Of a stretch of 64,000 bases of DNA, positions 11,187 through 23,032 are shown piece after piece. Both the position numbers and the translations under genes were made by a program. Every line of letters begins with the position of its first letter. Positions within the stretch are counted from its first letter, which is position 1. The notes beneath the pieces are model-generated. The model did not search any database. It was not told the origin of the DNA and worked only from the letters and a program-made list of their open reading frames with translations. The stretch spans positions 93,567,343-93,631,342 of the forward strand of contig CP136065.1 of the NCBI GenBank assembly GCA_032622095.1, in the 5' to 3' direction. Origin of the DNA: Siphonodentalium dalli. Taxonomy: Eukaryota > Mollusca > Scaphopoda > Gadilida > Siphonodentaliidae.

Positions 11187-11591
11187 TTACAGTGAATCAG
11201 GAAACAAGAAATCTTGAAGTCTCTTTTTCAAGGTAAATTTCTTGTTTTTTGTTACACATTTGACGCCTACAATTTTTTTCTCTGCATATTTTACAGTTAT
11301 CGCAACATGTGTGCTGTTATTTTGGATAAACATAATTTGTTCTCCAGTTGATGTCTCCTGACCCATAATTGATGAGACAGTTACTGGTGCTAAAGTGATG
11401 GAGGTCTCTGACAAATCTCTTATATGTTGTCTCAGCAGTGTTGTCCAGGATGTCAGTGTTTCTGCTAGTGTGGCGGTCTCATTTAGGGTCCCTCCCCCAG
11501 TCCATACTTTCCCCCCAAATACATTCCCCTGAACAAACCACAAATATTGCCTACACCGCGTGTGTATCTCCAAATCTGTGTAAACATACAC
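11187..11591 (-). CDS. Hypothetical protein, probable terminal exon
   Basis: An open frame of 134 residues with protein-like composition and no low complexity. It contains GTLNETATLAETLTSWTTLL, NNSTHVAITVKYAEKKIVGV and a basic end, KKFTLKKRLQDFLFPDSL, before TAA. A TTTATT (AATAAA on this strand) lies about 80 bases past the stop, and the gene would converge on the plus-strand PH-like gene. The 5' border is unknown: TTTACACAG or TTTGTTCAG near the start could be acceptors, so the first residues may be intron. I do not recognise the family. It could also be a chance frame. Confidence 0.35.
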   Translation of the reverse strand: MYVYTDLEIHTRCRQYLWFVQGNVFGGKVWTGGGTLNETATLAETLTSWTTLLRQHIRDLSETSITLAPVTVSSIMGQETSTGEQIMFIQNNSTHVAITVKYAEKKIVGVKCVTKNKKFTLKKRLQDFLFPDSL

Positions 11592-12399
11592 ACAGGGTCA
11601 TATTGACATACTGAGTCTCGTGGAAACGTCATTTGTTGGCAGCTTGCGTGATTTGTATTACGTCAATCATTTCGATTTGGACGCTTTTATAGTGGAGCTA
11701 CTAATAGTGAATTCTGATTGGGGCTACTGACGTGGAATTCCCCAGTTCAGGAAATATATAGCCAGATATCTCCCATTCCCCAACCCCTAGCGGAAACCCT
11801 GAGTATGTTCTTATATTGGGGATGTGTGCAATTACTACTTCCACAAGTATTGAGTCTATGCACAAAATGTTTTTTTTAACTGCTGACCTATACACTTTTA
11901 ACATGACACTAGTTATACTTTGTTAATGCTCTAGAAAACAGCCTATAAAGTAACAATAATATGGGTTAAGATAAGTATTGTCTAATGTAACTTTCTATGT
12001 TTTTCTTTCATTCAGAGAAATCTCAACTCGTCTTAATATTGAATAAAATCCTTGCTATTGCATGGTATTCTATTCCATTTACATATTCCTTGTACAGATC
12101 CAAAGATCATTACTATAAAACTTGTACATGTATAAATCACAAGATGAGAGAAATCAATGTACATGTACCTAGAATTGTTGATAATTCACCATCCTAAGAG
12201 AAGTATTTTAATTTCTTTTACAAATAAATTTTTCATCACTATTGGCTTTGTTCAACTTAAAAATGTTAAAATTCTCAATTTATTGTCATCAATTAACCAA
12301 TTATTAATATCAAACAAAGTCATGTTTTTTAGAGACAAAAATAACACATTAATTGTTAGAATTCTTCTAAATCATCGAAAATATAAAACGATGGATGAA

Positions 12400-12575
12400 A
12401 ATTTATATCTAACAAGATATAGACAGAACACAACACGATTCTTAATCAAGAATCATTTATCGGATGATTGCAGATGGTGCAAGGAGCTTGAGTGAAATAC
12501 GACTATGCACCATCTGCAACGAGTTCGTTAAAAGATCTAGATTATGATTTAAGTTGTGTTCTCTATTTATTCTAC
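12400..12575. repeat. Foldback with GCAGATGGTGCA core
   Basis: ATAGACAGAACACAAC on the left pairs with GTTGTGTTCTCTAT on the right, and TTGCAGATGGTGCA pairs with TGCACCATCTGCAA in the centre. The open frame running into the left arm is not supported as a gene. Confidence 0.65.
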
Positions 12576-12939
12576 ACCCTTGTGCAGTGTCAATTAGCAG
12601 AAATATGCCTTGGCTAAGAAATTGCCTAAGACAGAAATTGTTCTTCAGCTAAAAAGCCTAGGATCAGCATAGTTGCCCACATATAACTTTAGTTTACAAA
12701 TGGAACTTGGTCCATTATCATGCCATTCGTGGCAAACTTTGGTTGGATCTGGTTTAAAATTGCTGATTATCAGGATAATCCTTGTTATCTCAGTAGTCCT
12801 TGTTATCAGTTTCACAGTACAGCATTAAGACAATGTCTCCAGCAATTTGACAAAAAATAATGCTAACCACTTTCAACTATAGTATAAAATTGCCCAAACA
12901 GTGTTATCTGTTCAACACAATGTGGTATCGATATTCCAG

Positions 12940-13085
12940 GTGGTGAAAATAAAAGATTTCAAAAATTTATATCTGATAACTCTGAGCTTTGATGGGTGTG
13001 TTCCTCGACTCGAATCAGATATTTTTTACCTTGAAGCCCAAGAAAGAGTAATTTAGGAGCGTTAAGTCGGATTGGGCATTAAGAG
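12940..13085 (+). repeat. Interspersed repeat family L, copy 1
   Basis: GAGCTTTGATGGGTGTGTTC, CTCGACTCGAATCAGATATT and TCGGATTGGGCAT recur inverted at 17715-17890. No ends recognised. Confidence 0.7.
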
Positions 13086-13497
13086 TGTATATTGTCATTC
13101 AAAAATTACGAGGAATCGCAAGCTTTCATAAATTTGTGTTCATTATTGTATTTGTATTTCTCTAAATTGTAACTTAAACATGTAAAATGTTTTGTAGTAT
13201 TGGCCCCAGAAGTCTATTGCAATTATTTATGTGATAAATTGAGGAAGAATTAACACTTTCTCTTTTATTTATTTTATATTCTTCAATTGATGTTCCATTT
13301 TGTTAGTTGTTTTTAAAACTATTTTAGGTCACATCCAGTAGTACAGACTGGTTCATAAGTCTAAAAACGTCACCATTAAGAACATGGAGAAATAGATAAA
13401 CTGCAGTTATATTCGTTATTGATAGTTCTGCAATAACGAAATTTCAGTGTTGAAACTATTGCTATGTAAATAAAACTGTTTCAGTGATTTGTCAAAA

Positions 13498-13572
13498 TAA
13501 ATCTCCAATTGTGTAGTAATTTAAAATATTATAGACTATAATATTTTAAATTACTACACAATTGGAGATTTA
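13498..13572. repeat. Perfect 75-bp palindrome
   Basis: Two 37-base arms around a single central A; arm start TAAATCTCCAATTGTGTAGT. It could extrude as a cruciform, or it may be a very young foldback insertion. Confidence 0.95.
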
Positions 13573-14048
13573 TAGTCTAAATATGATTTTCAGAATATTT
13601 TTCAATGCTTTGACATTTTTCCAATATTTACCATCAACTTTTGATTAAAGTTTGTTATCTTATTCGACCAATTGGACTTTTTATCAGTAATTCCTCTGTA
13701 ACAGTAATGTTTACATAACAATGACTTTGATATGTGAAATCTCATTATTGGAGAGTTATTAATCATGAGAATAAGATAGAAGTCAGTTTATTTTTTCATG
13801 TACTTGTCGACGATAGTAGTTTCACAGACTTTTATGTTTTTTCACATGAACCATCCACAAAGGCCTTGGGGTCCCTTTAAGATTAGGAATTATAACCGAA
13901 AAGTTTTAAGACATTTACTATAATGCACTATTTGTGGACAAGAATTTGTCTTAAAACTTTTCTGTTATTACTGCATAAACTTAATTGAAACAAGACTTAT
14001 TTCTTATATATAGGCACTTAGGCTTTCAGATTCCTGCAGTACATTTGT

Positions 14049-14300
14049 TATAGTTATGTCCTAAATAATCGACTCCTTAACCACAGCAGAATTATGGGTA
14101 ATTTTTCAGGATTTAGTTGGAAATATGGCTTGTTGCTATTCATAGAAATGGTAAAGACAATACAAAGACATACCAAATTCTCATCCTCTTCACAGAGCTT
14201 TCCGATGAATAGCAACAAGCCATATTTCCAACTAAATCCTGAAAAATTACCCATAATTCTGCTGTGGTTAAGGAGTCGATTATTTAGGGCATTACTGTAG
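14049..14300. repeat. Hairpin element, family E, copy 1
   Basis: The arms carry CCTTAACCACAGCAGAATTA and AACAAGCCATATTTCC and are about 105 bases; the right end is GGGCATTACTGTAG. Same family as 16491-16699 and the tandem array at 29.1-29.6 kb, whose ends read TACAGTAATG. Confidence 0.88.
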
Positions 14301-14389
14301 TCCTGAATCCATATAAAAAGAAATGGCAAGAGAGACCTCATATTAAAGAATTGTCTTGAATTTAAATATTTGTTGTTACATGTATTTGT

Positions 14390-14790
14390 TTAACCCTTTA
14401 CCCAACAAACCGGCCAAAACCGGCCAAATAAAGCTTCAACAGCCTAAAATATCTTCGGTCTGTCTCAATAGAACCATACAAATATGGGTATCATTGGAAC
14501 CGGCTCCTTGACCACATTGTGATAGTTACAGTTATGCCCTGTGCCAATGCATTCTCTTATATATGTGAGTCGACCATAGGTCGCCTCGCATATATAAGAG
14601 AATGCATTGGCCTAAAAAAAAGCTTTTTTTTACACTTTTTACCATTTTTTTCTTACATTCTTTAACAATTTTATAATTTTTAATGTGTTAAGCCAATGCA
14701 TTCTCTTATATATGCGAGGCGACCTATGGTCGACTCGCATATATAAGAGAATGCATTGGCACAGGGCCCTTCTGTTGGGTAAAGGGTTAA
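14390..14790 (-). mobile_element. TTAA-type element, family B2 (401 bp), copy 2
   Basis: Starts TTAACCCTTTACCCAACA and ends TGTTGGGTAAAGGGTTAA. It is collinear with 3223-3622 when inverted, including AACCGGCCAAAACCGGCC near one end. Little divergence suggests recent activity. Confidence 0.92.
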
Positions 14791-15358
14791 AGAAAAATGG
14801 CTATTGTGTTGTTACAATTACAATGTACTACATATGCTTCCATCATTCCATTCTGGCTGCTGAACAAAAGTATAATATGCTTCAGGGAAGATTTTTATCA
14901 CTTATCACAATGTAACAACTTATTACGAATCTACGCCAAACCACAGGTGATCATAGTCTCAGCTTGGATTACCAGATTTGACACAATATTCACTTGTAGA
15001 ATCGTAGTTAATAGAGATGTTTAGATTGATAAAATTTCTAACTTTGCCCATCAAATTTGAGGCGGGAACGTATTATCCAGTAGTCGGCCACCTATGTTCT
15101 ATTTCCAAACAAGTCCGTGTTTCATTAATGCAGTGATTTATGTGCCATGCCATACTAAAGGCAGCATTAAATAAGGCTGCTACTCATGCATAACAATTCA
15201 CACTTGATGTTGTGCAGAGTTGTTCTACGATTGGTCACGATTTCCTGCAATACCATAATGAATAGCATATTCTGATATTTCTTGCAGGGCATAGTTAGAA
15301 GTTTTCACTCTAAACCTCTCTATTTCTACCTGCAGTATAAATAAGCCTGAGTTTAGTT

Positions 15359-15782
15359 TGCCTGTCATTTGCAGAATGAGGTCCCCAGAGGGTTAATTTA
15401 GTGATGCTATCCCACATAATGGGCTAGCATCACTAAATTCACCCTCTGGGGACCTCATTCTGCTTAGGCCTCATCTTCTGTGGAAATTTTCTTTATCAAA
15501 TTTCTATAGAAACTTATTGACTTAGATTGTATTTCATTTTTCGATTAGTTTCTCTATATCCCCAAATAGACGGACACCACATTGCATAATCGAGGTTCCC
15601 AATGGGTGTACATCACAATAATCATTTGGGAACCTCAATCTCAGTCTATGTCTCCCATAGCAGATAAGGCCATGCAGAATGAGGTCCCCAGAGGGTGAAT
15701 TTGGTGATGCTAGCCCACTATGCGGGACAGCATCACTAAATTCACCCTCTGGGGGCTTCATTCTGCAAATGACAGACGCACT
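15359..15782. mobile_element. Double-hairpin element, family A, copy 1
   Basis: Two separate hairpins (15372-15462 and 15675-15765) with arms AGAATGAGGTCCCCAGAGGG bracket a core. The core starts CTTAGGCCTCATC and contains TTGCATAATCGAGGTTCCC and CTCCCATAGCAGAT. Outer flanks CTGTCATTTG and CAAATGACAG are inverted too. The same order recurs at 16078-16382. Confidence 0.85.
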
Positions 15783-15898
15783 ACACTCAGGCTTGACTAT
15801 AATCAATTCATGAACACATGTGCTTTCGTATTATACAGGATTTTAATAATATTAGTTTATCTTCTCACAGTATTAATAGAAAGGGACTATGGTTGTTA

Positions 15899-15985
15899 TT
15901 AACCCTTTTTATACTAAATACTCATCAATGAGTAGTTTTTATCCCATAGGAAATGTTCAGATAATAAGTTCAACTAACGACCATA
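15899..15985. repeat. Truncated family C TTAA element
   Basis: TTAACCCTTTTTATACTAAA is followed by AATGTTCAGATAATAAGTTC; there is no right terminus. Confidence 0.6.
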
Positions 15986-16077
15986 TTCGCCCTCGCAATT
16001 CACCAGAATTGTAATTTATATGTTTATAAGTTTTATAGTACTCACCCCCGGCCTCAAAATATGGGGCTGGACATTTT

Positions 16078-16382
16078 CAGAATGAGGTCCCCAGAGGGTG
16101 AATTTAGTGACTTTACCCCACACATCTGGCTGGCACAACTGAATTCACCCTCTGGGGATCTCATTCTGCTTAGGCCTCATCTTTATTATCAAATTAACAA
16201 GTTTTTTGCATAATCGAGGTGCCTAATGGATGCACATCACCATCTGACAACTTATATTTGGGTCTAGTGCTCCCATAGCAGATGAGGTCATCCAGAATGA
16301 GGTCCAGATAGGGTGAATTTAGTTATACTGGCTTGTGTTTGGAGATGTGCCACTAAATTAACCCTCTGGGGACCTCATTCTG
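16078..16382. mobile_element. Double-hairpin element, family A, copy 2
   Basis: Hairpins at 16078-16168 and 16293-16382 flank a shorter core with CTTAGGCCTCATC, GCATAATCGAGGTGCC and TCCCATAGCAGATGAGG. This is the same layout as copy 1 with about 90 bases less core. Confidence 0.85.
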
Positions 16383-16490
16383 CAAATTTCCAGCAGGTTA
16401 TTTTGAGGCCTGCACTACACATTCTGTTAATAGTATCAGAGATTCAGTAATTTAGTCATGAAAAGAATTCATATCAGAAGAAACTCAAGG

Positions 16491-16699
16491 TACAGTAATG
16501 GCCTAAATAATCGTCTCCTTAACCACAGCAGAATTATGGGTAATGTTTCAGTCAAAAATTTGGCTTGTTGCCATTCATCGGAAAGCTCTCAGTGAGAGCT
16601 TTCCGATGAATGGCAACAAGCCATATTCCGACTAAATCATGAAAACTTACCCATAATTCTTCTGTGGTTAAGGAGTAGATTATTTTGGGCATTACTGTA
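16491..16699. repeat. Hairpin element, family E, copy 2
   Basis: Begins TACAGTAATGGCCTAAATAA and ends GGGCATTACTGTA; central stem GAAAGCTCTC-AGTGAGAGCTTTC with arms carrying ATGGCAACAAGCCATA-type sequence. Confidence 0.88.
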
Positions 16700-17044
16700 C
16701 AGCTATCCTTATTCTATCATTGTCACTCACTCTTCAAGCTTTATTGTAAAATAAATTATATTTTTATTGAATTTTAAAAGTTATAAAATAATATTATTTT
16801 ACAATAATGTATTTTAAAATTAATGGATACAATTTAACAGCTTATATATGTATTATATTTGTAATTATCATGCGATCCATTCCAATTGTGATTAAAGAAT
16901 TCACAAGCCTCAGAGTTAATTTTGTTATTGTTTTGTCAAATTAATTTAAGCCTTCTTGATTTTCAAGATCAGGTTTGGCACAACTTTTGGCCAAACGTAG
17001 AACAATATGCTACTGTTGGTCTAAAATCAACATATTCCCCACTA

Positions 17045-17200
17045 ATCACTGATTTGAATATCAAACAATGAGAACAATTTCAACCTATATCTGGTGTGAA
17101 ATTTCCAACAAATTTTTGTCCGAGGTTATGGGGGGGGGGGTTAGACACTGCCCCAACCATCTTGCTGGGGGGGGGGGGTAGACACTGTCCCAACCCTCCT
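17045..17200. repeat. Family I repeat fragment with two poly(G) tracts
   Basis: GAGAACAATTTCAACCTAT and GTGAAATTTCCAAC match 33880-34010. Homopolymer G runs at about 17130-17141 and 17167-17178 follow GACACTG(C/T)CCCAAC-like context. The open frame across them is not coding. Confidence 0.65.
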
Positions 17201-17714
17201 GTTGTCCCTGGGCATAATACAAAATCAGATACGATGAAAATTGTTGGAAAACGGATTTACCTAGCGTTTCAGTATCACCTTTGTGGTAAGTAAAGGTAAA
17301 AAAAAGGTCTTCATACGAATATTTAAAGATGGCATGATCAGCAGTCTTCTGTCATTTATCTCAGTCAAAATTTGCCATGAAGAAATCTCCGCAGCGACCA
17401 GTTAATACTGTCCAAAAATGGCATACATGTATTATTTTTTACATGACCAAATGGAGATGCACATGTTGTTGCATTAGCAAACTCTATCTGAAGTGTGCAC
17501 ATATTGATTAATGTGCACAATCCAATGTTGTTGTGCATGGCGATGCGACATTTTATAGTTCTGGCAAAAGCAGAAAATGTGGATTTGATAGTCAAATTTC
17601 ACTATTATACAGTTTAATATAACAATAATAGTTGAATCCAGAATGTGCCAGACCTGTAGATTGTGCACTACAGCTATTGTATACTTCAGGTCGGTGAGGC
17701 GCTTGATATTCTTT

Positions 17715-17890
17715 GAGTTGTGTCCTGACTTAAAGATGCATAATCCGATTAAACGCCTCCCTAGCTAAATGACTATTTCTTTGGCTTCGAGGGTAAAAAG
17801 ATATTTGATTCGAGTTGAGGAACCCACCCATCAAAGCTCAAAGTTATTAGATATTGATTTTTGAAATCTGTTATATTTCACCACCGGGAA
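17715..17890 (-). repeat. Interspersed repeat family L, copy 2
   Basis: Inverted copy of 12940-13085: ATTTGATTCGAGTTGAGGAA and CCATCAAAGCTCAAAG. Confidence 0.7.
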
Positions 17891-18372
17891 TATTTGCTGG
17901 CCTGCCATTTGCAATCAGTGGCGACCAATTAATTTCAGATGAAAGTTGATGAAAAGTATTCACCATCAACAAGAATACGGTATCTTGTGATAGTTGCCCA
18001 GCGGATACACTGCATTTTATTTATTTATGAATTGGTAATCATGTTTTATCCATGCAAATAGACATGTTATATGGCACTAGGCTGGTTACACTTGGAAATA
18101 CTATGTATTTACATTTGTGACAACATTTGTTGGGGAATTCCAATTTGAATTAGGAATCACTATATATGGAAGTTGTAAACCACGCTCACTCGCCTCCAAA
18201 CTGCCAAGAACAACCGTTATTGTAGGAATTTTACGGCAAATATGATATCGTGATTGGTATTGTGAGTATTTATTGGTAGTAAACTAATTTGGATTACTAA
18301 ATCGGCTTTTGGTGAAATTCCGGTGGTTGTTGTAACTGGATGATATTGGGACCATCGCATCAGATTGTGTAC

Positions 18373-18472
18373 ACAGGTCCCCAGAACAAAAATTGACCCC
18401 ACCCCAATAATACTTAATTCTATAGGATTAAGTATTATTGGGGTGGGGTCAATTTTTATTCTGGGGACCTGT
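18373..18472. mobile_element. Near-perfect foldback element with 10-bp target duplication
   Basis: Two 46-base arms beginning ACAGGTCCCCAGAA, with one mismatch and an 8-base loop. GATTGTGTAC occurs immediately before (18363-18372) and immediately after (18473-18482). A 9-11 bp duplication is typical of Mutator-like elements, so a tiny Mutator-type foldback is inferred. The GGTCCCCAGA core resembles the family A arms. Confidence 0.9.
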
Positions 18473-18482
18473 GATTGTGTAC

Positions 18483-19597
18483 CTTTAAATTGTATCCGCC
18501 CAAAAATATATTTGAGTCTAATATGTCTGGGAAGTGTAGATTATAATAATCCAATTATATACATCTGTTGCACCAAAAATTCAATCAATTTCAGTAAGCT
18601 TTACACGAAATCTACTCTGGTCAAAGGGCGTGTACACTATTTTTATTCCCACCCTCTGACTAAGAATCATCCCAGCCTGAACAACGAAATCGTGTGCACT
18701 TCAGGATTAGTATACTGACATATGTTAACTCCCTACATGTGTTATTGTCACGTTTGTACGCTTTGTTATCAAACATCAAAACCGTAACAGAACAGTTTGT
18801 TTAGAGACAAACACTTGGAACTACCGGAACGTCCGGATGAGTAGTGTTGTGAGTTGTAAGTGGTAGACGCACCAAATTAGTGGTTTTACAACCGACGTAT
18901 AATGAGCGCGAATCTAAATAAGGAAATAACGCAATATCGTGACTGCTTGTAAACAATCCACTGTCTTTTTGCGAGAAACTAAACAACACTCGACATGAAT
19001 TTTCTCGTACATAAAGTATATATACTAAAGATAATTGAAGCATGAGTGTTGTGTGATCTGATATAATGTGTATATAGCTAGACTGGTCCCTGTTGAGTGA
19101 TCTGATTACAGAGATCAAAGGTAGGATGTTGATCAAGTCACGAATTAAAACATGGGAACTTTTTGATGTTCTCACTTATTCTGATGGGGAACTGTATAAC
19201 ATTGAACAAACAACTCGTGTTTTATATATTTATTCGTTACTACTTGTTCCTTAATAATCTATTTCACAATATATGGGGTGGTAAAGGGAGATTGCATGAT
19301 TTTTGTGAGTCGATATCGCAATAAACATTGAACACATCCGGGAGAGATTCCACGATTGCATGCAATGCAAATCAAAATCGGCTGAACAAAGTCACAACAT
19401 CATGCAATATGGGGCGGATATCTCCCCCATGTTGTCCCTTGATGCCGGTGGACGGATATAAGCCATTTCTATATCCTCACCAAACTTCGTTTGCATGGGA
19501 TAACAGTCTTTAGAAATGGCAACCAACTAAAAAGACCACGATTGTCGATCAACGCAAGAGATGAAAGATAAAAATATGACTTTTTGCTCATTTTTAT
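18483..19597. other. No feature recognised
   Basis: AT-rich sequence with no convincing exon, repeat terminus or RNA gene. The minus frame at 18801-19175 has random-looking composition. Confidence 0.4.
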
Positions 19598-19810
19598 GTT
19601 TACCCATACCATAGTATGGTAAACATAGTGTCGTTGTCCGGATTTAGCACTCGTCGTTCGTCTGTCTGTCCGTCCGTCTGTCCGTAGACACTTTACGAGT
19701 AATGCAATAACTCAAACATTTTTTATCTGATTGGAACCAAATTTGGTATGCGAGTTTCACAGCCCAAAATACAGATCGAGTTCGAATATGGGTTTGATTT
19801 TTTTTTTAAA
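19598..19810. repeat. Interspersed repeat with GTCCGTCCGTCTG tract
   Basis: Opens with the hairpin TTTACC-ATACCATAGTATGGTAAA, then CGTTGTCCGGATTTAGCACT, a GTCTGTCCGTCC stretch and CCAAATTTGGTATGCGAG. The build resembles the Helitron-like repeats at 24.7, 38.5 and 49.2 kb, but no terminus is seen. Confidence 0.4.
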
Positions 19811-21635
19811 TTGGATTTTTTTTAGATTTAGCTCCTTGCTAAATTTAGCATATACAAATATAAAATTTTGTTTAAACTTTAATAACAATAAAAAAAAAAT
19901 TTAAATAATAAAAAACAAATTGACACTTTCATTTATTTTAGTTTTATACGATTAATTAGGTGTGATATCCTGTTTTGAAAATATGATGATTTTATTGCAA
20001 TAGGTTCATGTAATATAATGATATCAATAAATTACCATGTGAACATCCAGAGTATATGAGAGGACATTTTATAGATGTTGTCCTTCCAAGTGAAATATGT
20101 TATGAAATGAGTGATGACATATTATACAGAGCTCTGGTGGGTCAAGATAAACAACACTGTCAAATTGATTAATGGTAGCATAAGACTGGTGTTTCTCCTG
20201 TTCTTGAAATTTCATTACAGGGTGAGATAAGAGCCCCCCCCCCCCCCACCTCCCCCTCACCTATATAAGACTTAGTGTCTTCTAAATCCATTAATTTGCT
20301 TCAAAAATAATTAACCCTTTCCAAGGTTTCCATAGACATATGCTATAATGTACATGGACTCTTCCTCATATCTCTTAATATCTGTTGGGTATCTTTGCGC
20401 ACTATTCACTTCTATCAATTTTGGTATTGACTGATTAATTTATTTTTGAAAAATATATTAACCCTTCAGACATGTGCTTTCAATTTGAAATTAAAATAAC
20501 AGCTGATAGCCAATATGATTTATCTATGCAATGGGAAACAGGCAGATAAATATACATGACTATTGTAAGTGATGACTTGTTTTGAAAATCAATATGGTAG
20601 ATGTTAGTATTTCCATGAACCTTATTTCCCCCATGTGTTCATATTTTCATGGTTGATTGAATTTTAGGGGCCACTGAGCACTTAGAAGATTAACATTGAA
20701 GGTTGTGGCTTTTAGTGTCCAAGCTACTTGTAAAACATTGTAATGTGTGAAACCATTTAATTGAGGGCTAACTTACTTTCTTTTATATGAACGATTTAGT
20801 GGTCATAGGGGCCAGCATCCTCATCATATTATGTCTGTATAACATTATATAGATAATACTTTTGAATTGTATAAACTACATATATTTTTGAAAACCATAC
20901 ACCCCTGTTATGAAACACTTAATCTTATTTAATACACAGGTCAGATCTGATCTTATATCTGTCCATGTTTGATAAACAAATAACTGGGGAGAAGGGGGGT
21001 AATTAAAGTACCATTTAAATATGAGATGGAATCCCCTACATGTATGTCATTCTAAGCAGTCTGGCTTGTCAACAAACTATAATTTCTCTTTAGAAGTGAA
21101 TAAATTTTGAATATCTGGCATGTCAAAAGTGTTAAAGATAGGGATTTATCACTTTTGCTTCCAATGAGTTAACTTAAACTCCTAAACATGTCCTCCGAAA
21201 TCACTAAACCATTGGATATCACAGTGAGAGGTCCTTGGGTGAATAGGGACAGAGTTATGAGATTTAAAACTACTCCTCCCCACCCCAATACTTTAACCCT
21301 TTCTTAAGACAAATTATTTGAGCTTTTGATTTCAAGTTGGGTACTGATATATGGATTAATTCATGTGATCATATCTTTGACAAATTATCAGTTATGGCTA
21401 GTCGCTATCGCCAAGGTATGTGTTAAACATCTGCCGATCGTGATCGGCCTCTCGTTATTACTTTTTGTTGATTTCTCTGTGCAGCTCGGTGATATCTTGA
21501 CACGAAGTCGACAGTTTTCAGTCGTAAATATGATACGCTGCGTCAATACCAACGTCATAGTGTGGGCCCCCCCCACTCGACACAACTGACAGTGAGGGGT
21601 GTAGGGTCATGATATTGTGTCTTGATTGGAGCTGA
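19811..21635. other. Mostly featureless AT-rich stretch
   Basis: Contains a poly(C) tract near 20226-20240 and three TTAACCCTT half-ends (about 20311, 20459, 21294) without partner ends. No exon signal seen. Confidence 0.4.
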
Positions 21636-21714
21636 TATAATAAGCCTTATAACTGGTTCGCGATTTTCAAGATGGCCGGTGGTTCCATATGGCCCGATTC
21701 CTACCATTTTACCC

Positions 21715-22165
21715 AACCCACCGGTAAAAGGTCAAAGTTAAGAAGTAGCATCCATTTGTAAACATTCGACAGCTGAGTGCGAGCATTTTTTATCAACATT
21801 TTATGGCTTAATTTCATTTATTCTGAGTGCAACTACGTGTTTAAGAATTGTTTTGTGGTCATGTCATCTACAGAGTTAGGATCTGGTGACGATACAGACA
21901 TTCAGACGCCCTCTTTTGTCAACGAACTTCCCATAAGTTACTGATAAATAGCGAGTACTTGCGTTAAAAAAATAACTCAAAAACATACGTGATACGAAAC
22001 CTACGTATTGTATGTATCCAGGGTGATTGTTTAATTAGTTTTATGAAGTTATCGCACCTGAGATTCGGTAACGACCTGTTGCCATTTTATTTTGGTAATT
22101 CCCAGACTGGAGCCATAAGCTAAAATAGATGCTACTTGTTAACTTTGACCTCCGGAGACCAAATG
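21715..22165. repeat. Inverted-repeat element with AAAGGTCAAAGTTAA arms
   Basis: AAAGGTCAAAGTTAAGAAGT with AGCATC near 21726 pairs with GATGCTACTTGTTAACTTTG near 22129. The arms are about 35 bases and outer limits are uncertain. Confidence 0.6.
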
Positions 22166-22169
22166 GCGG

Positions 22170-23030
22170 ATTCACGGCGAGTTAGTGATCTCACTTATTT
22201 ATAATGCATATCACTCAGCATCCCTCACCTTAGATCATGACATGGAGCTCAACTCTAGCTCTGTCCATAGAGATCATACTCCACCAGTACAAAACCTGGT
22301 AAATTTCTTATGTTTTGACAGGGAAGTGTATAACATTGGAAAAACAGTGCAGGTAATATATTTCACTGCAGGTGAATGTCCCATGCAGCTCGAAATTGCA
22401 CGATTTAAGTGACTGTGATTTTGCTTTGCGTGGCTTACATTTCTGGAATTTCTCCTGGATAATTAAAATTCAAAGTTTATTGTGATATCGGCTCATACAA
22501 GTTACAAAACACATGCAATCTCGAGCTGTGACCGCCCCTAGTGTGAAGTAGATTATTGAGGAACAAGTATTGGCAAAGAAATATATGCCCTGCCTTGTTT
22601 GTTCAATGTTATAAAGTTCCCTGTCAGAACAGGCCAGCACATCAAAAAGTTCCCTTGGTTTTATATTGGTGGAACATGATCTCCACGGGCTTAGCTAGAG
22701 TAGAGACTCGTGGCATGATCTACACTTGCCTAATAATAGGTCTAGTATAGTTTATACTAAAGGCAATTGGCACATTTGTTACCGTGTTCATTATTTAAGC
22801 GCTATTAATCGCGCTTCGATTTGTTTCTAAATCGGTTTATCAGGTACACTATCATGCACGTAAAAGTTGGCAATTATTATATTGATCGTTTTTGTTTAAA
22901 ATTCCCTATCCGATTTGATACCATAAATATACTATCTGTACTTTTTCTATACCAGAAAATAATTAGGTCGGACTCATGAGACCGTTATTATGGGGGTTTG
23001 ATGAACAGACATCGGCTTTCAAGAGATGAA
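22170..23030. other. No feature recognised
   Basis: The 75-residue plus frame (22185-22412) and the 64-residue frame after it lack supporting splice or composition signals. AAGTTCC..TCAGAACAG near 22615 recurs near 26185, so old repeats are present. Confidence 0.35.
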
Positions 23031-23032
23031 GT

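Noticed and set aside
12157-12495. 112-residue plus frame
   Set aside because: Runs into the arm of a foldback and has an AT-driven Ile/Asn/Leu/Lys composition.
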